From: Ceratorhiza oryzae-sativae
Lineage: Eukaryota > Basidiomycota > Agaricomycetes > Cantharellales > Ceratobasidiaceae
Direction: 5' to 3'
Length of the DNA stretch: 64,000 nt
Assembly (NCBI GenBank): GCA_030998015.1
Contig: JARWMV010000079.1
Location: 1-64,000, forward strand
Below, in pieces: positions 33,622 to 44,629 of this stretch. Under the pieces are notes generated by a model that had not been told where the DNA came from, ran no database searches, and saw nothing but the letters and a program-made list of their open reading frames with translations. How positions within the stretch are numbered: position 1 is the stretch's first letter; every line of letters starts with the position of its first letter. Both the position numbers and the translations under genes were made by a program.

Positions 33622-33960
33622 CTAACTGGGCCCATGTCCTCCCTGTATGGGATATGGAGGTGGGCCTTTGGGTTGTGATACTTCCTGGCCAGACCGAAGT
33701 CAATAACATTGACCTAACAAGCAACGTTAGATATGCATGGCCTGAACAGTTAAAGTACTTACAGGAGCAGTGGCCTAGTTGGTACTGTGCAGGCAGTTGA
33801 ATGTCTCAAATTTGATTTGTGTTTTGAGCAATTCTGGTTCGTGAGCACAGTAGAACAAGCACTATATCCCACAAGCAGGCCACCCATAATGAAGTTGTCT
33901 GGCTTGATGTCTCAGTAGATGAGGTCCCAAGAGCTGCCATGAGACATCTGCATCTGGCAA
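33622..33960 (-). pseudogene. Casein-kinase-1-like kinase relic in element A
   Basis: Two minus-strand segments carry kinase core motifs. 33958-33868 reads SSWDLIY-stop-DIKPDNFIMGG, the catalytic loop (Y-R-D-I-K-P-D-N) with arginine changed to TGA. 33712-33622 reads VNVIDFGLARKYHNPKAHLH followed by IPYRED, the DFG segment and the CK1 signature region. They are separated by an intron-sized gap, and TTGCCAG before the first looks like a splice acceptor. The N-lobe and the C-lobe after IPYRED are not readable. The same relic position in K1 shows that the kinase piece travels with this transposon family. It is not functional here. Confidence 0.65.
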
Positions 33961-34888
33961 GATGAAGGGGAGTACAATATGTGTGTTACACAACAAATAC
34001 ACACTCACCTTGGTTCCATGAAGCATAGTCCCTGGTGAAGATTTCATCATAAGCCGTGATATGAACAAATGTTGTCCAAAATCAAGATTTGTGAGAGCAA
34101 ATGACGGGAAGAGTGAAGGTCAATTAGCAAGGGGTAAATCACTTGAAGAAGAATCGTAAGGAAATAAAGGAGGATCAGTGGGGGGATCAGTGAGTTTCGT
34201 GACAAACCTGTACGCCAGGTTTCTATTCTACAACACAAGGACTGACCGGTTGTATAGGGCATGGCTTGGGACTATGTTAATCAATAATTGATTTGGGCAC
34301 AGGGGATGGAATTGAATTAATCGGAGCGCTCTGGTGATGGCATGCAAGCATAAAAAAACTTACTAGACATCATAACAGTCCCAGCAGACATCGGACTGTT
34401 GGTTGCGGGGATCTTGGAGATGCTCTGTCGACAAGATGAGCAGCCAGATTGTTGCGGTTGGGGCAAACAAATGGACGTTTGACGTGTTCTAGACAGACAT
34501 GAGGTGTGAGCGACTGCTAAGGGTGGTAGAAATACGTACAGAAAATACGTACATTGTCTTGTACCCCTAGCGCCACCATGAACAGAGGGAACTTGGCATG
34601 TTTGATCAGCACGAGTCGTAAGTTTTCCAGAGACACTTACGGTTATTAGTTTTGATAGCAGAGAAAGTGGCTGGTCGGACAAAGGGGGCTGGTCAAGGCA
34701 ATGATTGTGCGGGTAGCTGGCAGTCTAGGTTGTGGTCGTAGTGTCGATCGTTGGGGGAGCGTGGCTGTGCCTGCTTGATTGCCCCCAGCGCTCAAGTGAA
34801 ACTCTACGATAATTAGTTGTTCGCACTCACCTTCGACCACATCCGCATAAGATGACCCCAGTGTCAATGTGCTCTCCAACATTCCAGT

Positions 34889-37800
34889 ATGCCCGTCTGC
34901 CCTTGCTGCCTCCGAGATTTTGCCACTGACCAGGAACGTCGGGAAAAAGCCCCGGGGCAAATTTGACCCGGTGTGGCAAACCGGGTCGGTTACATCATGT
35001 AACCGCCCGGGCTGTGTAATCTCTACAAATTTGCCCTGTTTACCCATGGCAAATTGTGCAAACCGGGGTAAATAACGGCGTGTTTCACCCGGGGGAAGGC
35101 AAACTGGGAAAATGGGCAAATTGGATGTAATTTGCCCAAATTTGCCTGGGGCTTTTTTCCTGACGAAGTTCGGCTGCACAAGGCCAAGAATTGGGCTCAA
35201 CTGGTTGCTCGTATTGACGTTGCCCGTGCCCAGTGGCGGGTCCAACATGATAACGGCCTAACGCCCGAACAGGGCCTCGGTGGCGACGAAGACGATGAAA
35301 TGCATGGCCCAGCTTTCAGTGAAGATAACCCTGCCCCTGCCAACGCAGGTCTCCATCACGGTATTGATTTGGCGGCCATAATTGCAATGGAGGACGAGGA
35401 TATTTGTGAGTACAAGATTTTGTGAGTCTCGACTAGCTAACTCACCTACTATACCATTCTACTCCCAGAGGATAACATGGATTTCGAGGATTAGGATGAT
35501 GAGGATGAGGAGGTCGACGATCTGTTCATTCCCCCCCCTGGTAAGCCAAATCAACGTTTCCTACCAGTGATAGCGAGCTAACTCTCCTACACCTATTAGA
35601 AGTAGCTGGGCCGCTGCCTGTATATCAAAATCATCCAGTGATAATCGAGGATTGGGAGAGCAAGGATGAACCACAGGCTTTTGAGCATGACGTTGACACC
35701 TCATCCGAAGGTAGTCTCGAGCAAGACCCCGAGTTCCACGAACACAATGGGCTGCTTGGTTTGGATGCCGATAACAAGCTGGAAATGACTGAAGAGGAGT
35801 TATGGGCGTTTCTACGACAGTACATTGGCAATATTGCATTCGAAGAATGGGTTGAGATGTGTAAGCTGTGTTTATTCGAATCGGTTTTGTTCAAATCTAA
35901 CTCATCCATTTAGACAACCCTGACTTGACCGAGACAGACCGCAAGACCCTCAAGTTCCTGGCCGCCCGTCTCTGCTCGCACTTCTCACAGGCAACGTACG
36001 AGGACCTGCGCTTACACGCCTGCGAGGAGCTTGGACTACCCAGCGATTTCGTTGCCTGGCGCCACCTCAAGATACTCTCGGGCTTGGAGTCTCGCCCGTA
36101 CGACATGTGTATTCAATCTTGCGTGTGCTACGTCGGCAAGCACCGAGACCTTGAAGTTTGCCCGTACTGCCAAGAACCCCGATTTAGCAATGGAAACCCC
36201 CGGCGTACTTTCATGTATACCCCCCTTATTCCGCAGCTAATCGCCCTCTTTCAGAATGCCCGTTTCGTCATGAACATGGGGCATCGCGCCAAACACGAGT
36301 TGCATCAAGCCACCCACCCCAACATAATCTCAGATGTCTTGGACGGGGAGATATATCGGACACTGCGGCAGACTCGAGTCAAACCGGATGAGAACTATCG
36401 GTATTTCGATAGTCCCGATGATATTGCACTTGGACTGGGGACTGATGGCTTTTCTATGTTCAAGCGACGACGACACAAGGGGAACTCGACCGCGTGGCCA
36501 CTCATACTGGTCAACTACAACCTTCATACCTCAATTCGGACCCATCTCGAGAACGTCATCTGTGTTGGTGTCATTCCCGGGTCTACAGAGTGCAAGGATA
36601 TAAACTCGTTCCTCGTTCCCCTCGTCGAGGAGCTTTTGCAGCTCGCTGACGGTGTCAACGCGATTAAAGTGGCAGTCGGAATAGACCTTGTACAGGGTGA
36701 TGTTCTTCCGTTCAAGTTACAAGCCTTTCTTATTATTCTATTCGGCGACATCCCGGCAATTTCGAAGCTACTCTTACTTAGGGGGCACAATGCCATGACC
36801 CCGTGCTGAACATGTCTCATATCAGGTACAGCATACCACGGTCAGACGGTGACGTATTATGTTCCTTTGACCCCCCCTAAAGCCCCTGAGGCGGAGCACG
36901 TTGAGGTGGTGTCCCCCGACAAGCTGAATCTTTTCATGCGCACACATGTCAATTTCTTGTACTACTTCAATCGGCTTGCTAGGCTTTCTGACTCCCCAGA
37001 ACGCACCCGACTCTCACAGGAATGTGGACTTCACGGGAAGCCTGTGCTCGCGAGCCTCAAGTCGATCGACCTTTCGAGCTGCGCACCGTACAAGATGATG
37101 CATCTCATATTCGAAAACTTGGTCGTCAATATGGTTAAGCACTGGAAGGGGATATTCAAGTGGATCACGCAGGGCAACGAGCCTTATGTTCTAGGTAATG
37201 ACACATGGAAGCTGATTGGAGAACGGACTGTAGCGGCGGCAAAGACGATGCCGTCGCAGTTTGTCAGTTCGATACCCAATATTGATAAAGACTTCAAACT
37301 GTACACGGCTGAAGCACACTCATTCTGGTTTACATACCTCGCGCCGGTTTTACTGAATGGAGTACTCCCCGATGAGTACTATGAGTAAGTCCGTTTCATG
37401 TATGCTTAACGACTGCACTAACATACTTATTCAAGGCATTTTCTGGCGATGCGTGAGATCATCCTTTTGTGCCTTGAACTCGAGATATCACTTGCACAGG
37501 TGGATGAGCTCGAAGTAAAAGTTCAAGAATGGGTTCAAGAATACGAAAGGTAAGCAACGCAACGACGATTCCAATTAATTCGCTGTATCATTGCCAATAG
37601 GCTTTACTATCAATACGACCACAATCGGCTCCCGGCTTGCGTTCTGACGATTCACGCGCTCCTGCACATACCGCATTATATCCGCCGAACCGGTCCACTT
37701 TCGGCTACATGGTCCTTCGTAATGGAGCGATTTTGTGGATTTTTGCTTAGACCGGCCCTCTTGAATCGTGTCCGACCATACGAGTTTCTCGACAACTACA

Positions 37801-38141
37801 TTCGACGGCGTGCGCAGATGCAAATCGTAGCGCATATACATAACATGCCGTCACTCGTACAGCCACCCACTCGTATAGATCCCGATGATGAGGAGTTAAT
37901 ATCTTCAAAAGAAATAATATATGATGCGAGTGAGTTAACCACATCTTAGTTCTTACGAATTTCCTCAGGCATACGAACGCTTAGTAGACCGCAACTTCGC
38001 GCTTGGACAGCCGGTGGATCGACCTTATCCGGCCAGCAATCGACTCAAGAGAAGGATTACCAGATACTTCGGACTTGCTGAGGAGAAAGGCCGTAGGGTC
38101 ACGTACCAGGAGTTGCACGACAAGGTTGACTGGGACTCTGT
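34889..38141 (+). pseudogene. Element A Tnp2-type transposase, 5' part (interrupted by element B)
   Basis: The start is MPVCPCCLRDFATDQE, where a MITE splits the zinc-finger-like N terminus. It resumes VRLHKAKNW and passes an acidic part. The Tnp2 core follows: ATYEDLRLHACEELGL, CPYCQEPRFS, FMYTPLIPQLIALF, LGTDGFSMFK (candidate Asp), LFGDIPAISKLL (candidate Asp) and MMHLIFENLVVN (candidate Glu region). It continues through several introns (near 35406, 35861, 37387, 37550) to TYQELHDKVDWDSV at 38141. One TGA (36807, MTPC-stop-TCL, arginine in K1) is the only stop in the core. The rest of the gene is at 47463-48088. Confidence 0.85.
34936..35163. mobile_element. MITE of ~228 bp in the Tnp2 N terminus
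   Basis: The ends are CGTCGGGAAAAAGCCCC and the complement of GGGGCTTTTTTCCTGACG, with inverted GGCAAATTTG just inside. Flanks GAA/AA on both sides suggest a 2-3-bp duplication. Removing the insert and one copy restores CAG GAA GTT CGG, i.e. D-Q-E-V-R-L-H, which matches NHKVRLH in K1. It is not coding. Confidence 0.75.
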
Positions 38142-38500
38142 GCGAGTACAACGTCCAGAAAAAATGGACGGGATGAAAAAAAAATGGACGGTGACAAAAC
38201 GTCCATTTTCGAAAGATAAAATAATCAGGACGTTTGGCGTAAGGTCAACTTCAAGCAGAAGGAAATTTTTCATCCATGCAAATATGGACGAATCGTCCAT
38301 ATGTTTATGGACAAATAGTCCATTATCTTAGCCCATCGATGAACATACTACAATAAGTTTCATTCAAATAAATCCAGAAATTTGGCACAAAATAACTGGA
38401 CGTTTCAGTTAGATCAAGACGAACACACAAGCAAGATTAAAGTAGATCTTTCAGGGGAAAGATGAACGTTTGAACAAGAGTAAAACGGATGTTTCAACAT
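38142..38500. repeat. Element B left end and GTCC/GGAC subterminal words
   Basis: TGGACG, CGTCCA and GTCCAT recur around 38152, 38165, 38185, 38205, 38230, 38288, 38298, 38311, 38320, 38398 and 38465. The right end shows the same words at 47319, 47355, 47380, 47398, 47413, 47434 and 47450. Such clusters are expected binding sites for the CACTA accessory protein. Confidence 0.6.
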
Positions 38501-38628
38501 GATAAGAACTAGTAGGACATGCATTGACAGGTTGGCAGCGAGGGGGCGGATGGAGAGCCAGCCTATAGCAGGATATTTGTTAGCAGGGATACAATCGAAT
38601 GAAAGATGTACACACCGAGACCACGTAA

Positions 38629-39021
38629 CTAGATGTGCACGTTGGACACTTGTTCAACAAGCGAATTGAGTCCGCGTTGAGTGCGCCGCTCACGACGACG
38701 CTGAGCGCGCGCTCGAGACGCCGACTGCAGGGAACGAACAGTGGTCATGGTTCCGTGGAAGTCCACATCCATATCGGCATCCGCCAGGAGTCCAGCGTCG
38801 ATAGAGCTCATGCGGCTGGCCGCGATGCGTTCGATGGTGATGCCGAGTTCAACGAATGTGATCGAATCGTTGCCATCTCGGTTAGCTATCTCCTGAATGG
38901 CTTCACGGAGCTCATGGACGCTGATCATTTCGCCGCAGTCATTACGGATGTGGCGGCGAAAGTTTCCGCATCTAAAGACCCCGTCGCAGACGAGACAGGT
39001 GCGGACACGAGGAGCAGACAT
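38629..39021 (-). CDS. Small zinc-finger protein in element B, resembling the transposase N terminus
   Basis: This 130-residue frame starts MSAPRVRTCLVC. It contains C-x2-C-x5-C-x3-RRHIR-x2-C (residues ~9-29), the same spacing and RRHIR core as the N-terminal finger of the element B transposase at 43596. After the finger comes a helical, acidic segment and a basic C-terminal patch (RARAQRRRERRTQRG). It lacks the catalytic region. It may be a truncated transposase paralogue, a regulator of the element, or a decayed duplicate. The start was chosen at the first ATG before the finger. Confidence 0.5.
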   Translation of the reverse strand: MSAPRVRTCLVCDGVFRCGNFRRHIRNDCGEMISVHELREAIQEIANRDGNDSITFVELGITIERIAASRMSSIDAGLLADADMDVDFHGTMTTVRSLQSASRARAQRRRERRTQRGLNSLVEQVSNVHI

Positions 39022-39042
39022 GCTGCGTAGGTGAATCAGCAA

Positions 39043-40337
39043 CGAAAAAACAAGAATGTCGAATGTAGAGTGACATACATTTCAGTGAATTGTTCAATCG
39101 GGCGAGGTTGTTGAGTTTGACAATAGGCGTGATAGTGGTGTGGCGAGTGTATTTGGTGCTCGATGTGTCAATCGAACATACTTTTATAACCGTTAACTGC
39201 GTGGATTGTTTAGCACTTGGAAAAGGCGTAAAAGAAAAATTGAGGCGGACCTCGATGACGCATTCAGGGAGTTCCATAGCTCGCTCCATCGGCGCTGATG
39301 TTGTGGTCGACGTAAACTCTTGCTTTGTTGAGCCAAGGTGCGCATCAGCAATTCTTGTGCGCCAAACAATGACGCAGTCGGTGAGACTCGGACGGCAAAA
39401 CGCCACAACATACTAACAAAAGCTTAATTTTGTTAGCGCAAATTGCATACGCCGCAAGAGCGGTAGTTGAGTGGCCAGAAGGCTCTAACGGCTAGTAAGG
39501 ATACGAAAAAAAACTCACTATTGACATAGCTAATTGACGGAATCACTTCATGACATGACCCATTCATCGGCGGAACAGCTGCATGTGTTCAAGCGCACCA
39601 GAAGCGCATTCGGAGCACGGGACCATACACACTAGTGTGGGTGGAGTGTGTCGAGGGCGCTTGACATGGTCGAGGCTCGTGGTGGTGGACTTGATAGCGT
39701 TGTACGTCACATGATGCGCATCATGGCTTCGCTGGATCACAAAGTAGCACTGCCACTTTCCCAATTTGGCTGAGACTTAGCGCTGGTGCGTCCGGAGGAT
39801 TGTGGCCATCACAACCCGAAATATTTGGGTGCTCCCGATCAAACACCATTTAATATGGTGACGAGAATGGTTGGCACGGCCGTAATGGGGTTGTTTGAAG
39901 ACCTAGAAGACACATTATCCTGAGGCGTACCATCGCCGGATCAACTAGTTTGGATTGAACAAAACATGGATAAAAAGAAGCAGCTAAATCCCCCCGAAAA
40001 AACTTGGTGTTTGGTCTGTAAAGCGGCCCCAACAATATGACCATTTATATTCTAGCGTAATAGCCAAGCATAAACAGACAAAACGCCCTGATACTTGCTC
40101 ATACAGTACAGCCAATTATTTCCAGGCATAACAACCAGTTTTATTTGGGTAAATGATCTCATGTGTTCAATACAAGGCAAATAAGTGGTTATGCATGTAA
40201 ACACTGGCCTTGGCTATAATCACAGCATGTGAAACAGCTATCCAAATAAATATACAACAAAAGGCGAAAGAGGGTACTACATGAACAAGTAGTGAACTGC
40301 ACGTTGCCAAGAAATTGAGAAAAGCACACAACATTTG
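39043..40337. other. Element B internal spacer, no gene recognised
   Basis: A minus-strand frame at about 39406-39090 (MAFCRPSLTDCVIVWRTRIA...) might be an upstream exon of the zinc-finger gene, but splicing at the GTATGT/GCAG pair (39020-39075) does not keep the frame. The rest up to the transposase stop codon shows no motif. Confidence 0.35.
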
Positions 40338-43300
40338 TTAGTCTGCCTCAGCAAGATCCTCAAGTATGTCCAATCGTGCAGCAATTGATTCACGGTCCAC
40401 AATATACGAGGCTGGTTGAGGGATGGGAACTGTAAATCATCCAACAAGACATGCAATATCATTTGCATTGATGATCTCGGGATTAGCCAGGTGGCCACCA
40501 GATAGCTTATACTCAACCAGATCAGCACCATGTTCTCGAACACACTTGAGGTGCGGTATGGCTGAAACCAGCGCAAGTGCGAGGGGCTTGAGTGGGGGAG
40601 CAGGACAACCAGCAGCCTCAAGAATTACCTGCAAAAAGTTAGTATCAACAATAATAAATCTCTCAGCTCGACCATAACCCCAGTCCTCTGCTCTAAGCAC
40701 TTGGGGACCAGCACGGTCCCACTGATAGCGGCCAAGCCGAGTCTCATACTGATCATCATGTATGCTCAGCTATGATTCAGCAAAACTATTGTGTTGAGCT
40801 CACCTTGACAAACGATGCATCACGCAACTCTCGATCAGAGCTTGGTGATAAGGCATGCCCACGAATTAGGTCACCACCCCCATTCAGGTCAACCTGCTGC
40901 ATACGACCCCATTGAGTGAAAGCCCGCCCATCAATGGCCTGACGCACAGGTACAGGGTCGATCCCAAGGTAGGCAGCAAGATACGCAGCCACCTTCTGCC
41001 CTGTACTAAGGCTAAGGGGAGTCTCCTGATATGGGTGAGCGAACACAAGATTGGGATGGCCGTCATATCTTGTGCCAGAGACAATTGTGATTCGCTGGCG
41101 CTCAATGTTGAGGTGCTCACGTAGGCTGTAGATGAGCTTGAGTTGGGCAAGCTGGGCGATTTGGAGGATGCGGCGGTTGAGGGATGCATAGGGGAAGCGT
41201 TTGCTGATGTTTGCCTGTGCAAGCGACCCACAGTAACGCTCCATTGGGAATGCCCAGTAACACCAGACAGGGCCCATCATCTCAATGTCATCAGCAACAT
41301 GGAGAAGAGCATGGAGCAGGAGGGTGCAGGCGCGGATACAGCTCCGAGTCTTACGATAGTAAAGCCTTCATTGAGATGTGTGGTTAGCCAAAGAGAATGA
41401 GTGGTAAACAGAATAATGAATGATACGTACTCTTCATACTTTTGTACCCATTGAGCAAACCCTTCCTGGATTGACTTGAGATCATCGCAAGTGATCGAGA
41501 GCGCACAGCATTTGCTGATAAGCTTGACAAGCTCAACAAAGTGCCGATAATAGGCCTCCCTGGTGAACTGGCGACGAAGGAGGGCAGGGCCGAGTAGTGT
41601 TGCGAAAAGTAACATACTCTCCGATGTGGTATGTGAGCGGTGGTCAGCCAGATTCGGAATACGACATCCAAACCGCGAGGGGATGGTGTTGCCGCTCTGA
41701 GCGCAGGTCATGCCAAGCGCTGACCAAATGGAGTTACTGAATATGTAGTCGTCATTTGCGCTCCCAAACTCTTTGTACTTGTGGGAGTGGGTCCAAAGTG
41801 AGATTAGCGTTGGCAGTATGTTTTCGAACATCAGATGCATAAAGTTGTGAGGAAATGAGCCTGGGAAGTCAAGCGAACCGAGTCGAGCAAGGGTTGAGAG
41901 CCCGTTGATGCCGGTTTTGCGGCTACGACGATCTTCCTGGGCATTTGTCTTTGACTTCTCAACATGAAGGGCATGCTGAAGGAATTCATAATGGGTGCGT
42001 TGTGGGAGATTGAGTGGGTCATATGACTGAGGTCCTTCGTCATGAGCAGCATAGGGTTGGGACAAGGGGACATAGTGTGTGTTTGAATTGAGCGCACGGA
42101 TACCAATGATCTTGCAAGCACGGCATGGATGTTTCCCGTTAACACCCTTCATGCACATCATTTTGGCAACCGCCAGCATGTCACCGAAGCAAGTGAGGAG
42201 ATGGGCGCGCAGACAAAATGGGTGCATCTGTTCACCGTTGAAGGCCGCAACACCATGGGCAAGTTCCTCAAGTTCGTCAACAAACGGTTCGAGGAATGTG
42301 TCGAGCTCCTGAGGCGAGTTTGGTCCAGGGATAACACCGAGACATAGCAAATTCTCAAGGCGGTGACGAATGACTGGGTCGAGGTTGTAGTTGAAAACCA
42401 CCAATGGCCAACACTGTTTGGTGCGAGTCTTGAAGGGACCAACCCCATCGGTCGACAATCCAAGAGCAATGTCTGTCGGTGACGAAAAGTAGTGGTGGTT
42501 CTCAGGTTTACCACGCACTTTGACACGACACTTCAACAGGTTGGTATAGTGCTGGCCATCGAATATGTCGCACAAGGCTCCAGGGCGTGGTCGACGTTGT
42601 GCACGATAACCTAGCAGACGTGCCGTCGTAGGGTCTCGGTACATATTGACAAGGCGGGGGATCAGGGGTATGTAGAGGAAGTAGTGTCGAGCTTGAACAC
42701 CGGTGCAAGAACGCTTATCACGTTTGTATCGGTAGGCCCCACAGCGAGGGCATTCAAGGCGCCTCTTATACGGGCCAGTATACGCTACGCACGAGTTGAT
42801 GCAGCAGTCGATGCGGATGCCCTTCATGCCAGTCAACTGGATCATGCGAGAAGTATACTCGCTCTCTGTCGGAAAACCATCAAGGCGGCCGGGGAATGCG
42901 AAAGGGAGTGCTTCAAACTGACGCCCGGTAGCATCCAGGGTCACCTTGTAGTTGAATGCCTCAGCAAGAAGCAGGTCTTCGGGCGAGAGCTGAAAGCCTG
43001 GAATATGATAAGCATTTAAATTGGTGTGATAAGTGAATACACGTACCTCCGTCTTTAGCTATGTCCTCTTGCGTTCGCATGCGGGCAACATCCTCGATTG
43101 ATAGTCCCTTAAGCCACGGCTGTGCCTTGTAGAGAGTCGCCAGTGGATCATCCGCAATGTTTGCTGGTTCAGGTATAAGGGGAGATGGAAACCTGGTCGA
43201 TGGCCCAGCGCCAGGTGAGTCTAAATGGAAGTCCGGATGACGAAGGCGTGCATCCAAGTCCATTCGATCATGTGACCGAGACCGAGACCGAGACCGAGAC

Positions 43301-43596
43301 TTGCGGCGTTTGCGTTTACGACGCTTGCGAGGGGGCTCGGGTGGCTCGGGCGGATCAGATTGTTCAGGGGGATTGGAAGGCTGAGGCCAAGGAGATGTAG
43401 GTCGTTTCCGTTTATGATAGTAGCGGTCACGAGGGCGAGAAGTGTAACCGGTACGAATTGCCCATTGAGCAGATTGAACCAACTTGTTCCTCCGACGAGG
43501 GCTACCAGGGCATCCCAAACGAATGTGACGCCGAACCGTTTTGCAAGAAAGGTCTTTCTTGCAATCGGGGCACTCAAGGGTATAATGCGCAGCCAT
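40338..43596 (-). pseudogene. Element B Tnp2-type transposase, nearly intact
   Basis: The start is MAAHYTLECPDCKK with a C-x2-C-x5-C-x3-RRHIR-x2-C finger, then a Pro/Arg/Ser-rich linker encoded by a GACCGA hexamer run near 43270-43300. After an intron near 42985-43045 comes the core: MKGIRIDCCINSCVAYTG, CPRCGAYRY, FLYIPLIPRLVNMY, LSTDGVGPFK (candidate Asp), CFGDMLAVAKMM (candidate Asp), HLMFENILPTLI (candidate Glu). Introns near 41375-41437 and 40740-40800 lead to GPVWCYWAFPMERYCG, and a C-terminal segment ends SIAARLDILEDLAEAD. One TGA near 40437 (CLVG-stop-FTVPIP, CGA expected) is the only clear defect; a TACTAAC branch site lies at ~40640. It would mobilise element B. Confidence 0.8.
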
Positions 43597-44629
43597 GACT
43601 GGCAACAAAGCATGTTAGCCATCATGAAAGCCGATTCAGTCTGAAAGAAGAAAAGCAACACATACCTGGGAGGAGAAATAAGGCGTGCTGCGAGTTATTT
43701 GCAGCGCTGCCAAAACTGGGGCACTGACAAACAACACTGATTTTTATCCTATAAGAATAAATTAGCACAAATTTGGCAACTGGGATAAGCACAACGTACC
43801 AGCTGGACCCATTGTGAAACGCGGCACGGCAAGTGGCACTTTCCAAGACTGCCAGACACGACACGGTGCTAAAGACAAACAATGACGCCCAGTTGTTGAG
43901 AAACGCGATCACGGAGGCAAACTCTCGATTGCAAAGGCAGCAAGACAGTGTTCGCCTCCGCGATAGTCTACAAACAAGGCCAACAACTCATCAACAATTA
44001 GCCACGATCCATTGAATGCTCAAACAAGAGAAAACTCATCTACTTCGTGCACTAAGTGCAAGTCCCGGTCGCAAAAATACGGCCGCGCAAATCGTGTGGA
44101 GCGGAGACAGACACTTGGGTTCAAATGTTAGGGCCATATGATTGAATATATTGGTATTCTAGCTCACCATCGTGCCATGGTTCCATGTATTGTGTTGCCG
44201 AACAAGTGGACAAGGAGGCGAGGGACGACAAACTGGCTTAGCACCAGGAAAAACTGCTAGAAGCACATGATTAATTATGGGCTGAGTGTCCAGTTTTTGG
44301 AGCCACTAGATGAACGCTGATGTGGCGTGGGCACAGGGTGTTGGCGATGGTCGGGGAGCGAAAGGCCAGCGTCCAAGGGCCACGTGACCATCTGCATCCG
44401 CCGATGCTCCACTGATGCACAACGCTTGACGTCATGTGGCGAATCCGAACATCGAACATCAGCTCCCCTCATTCAGACCCTACCACCACAATGATCAGAT
44501 ATTCGACCGTTGTCGCACTAGCCGCCCCCCCTGTCATGGATTGAGGTGAGTCTCTTCTACTCCTCTTGACGACCATCTCATCGCTTCCCTCCTAGTGCAC
44601 ACTTGATTTTTTTCCTCTCCTGTACTCTC
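43597..44629. promoter_or_regulatory. Divergent intergenic region of element B
   Basis: About 1 kb separates the divergently transcribed transposase and accessory genes and must hold both promoters. A palindromic CRE-like TGACGTCA lies at 44427-44434, about 200 bp before the accessory start codon. A CT-rich stretch (TCTCTTCTACTCCTCTTG, TTTTTTTCCTCTCC) precedes the start, as in many fungal promoters. Function is inferred from position only. Confidence 0.4.
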
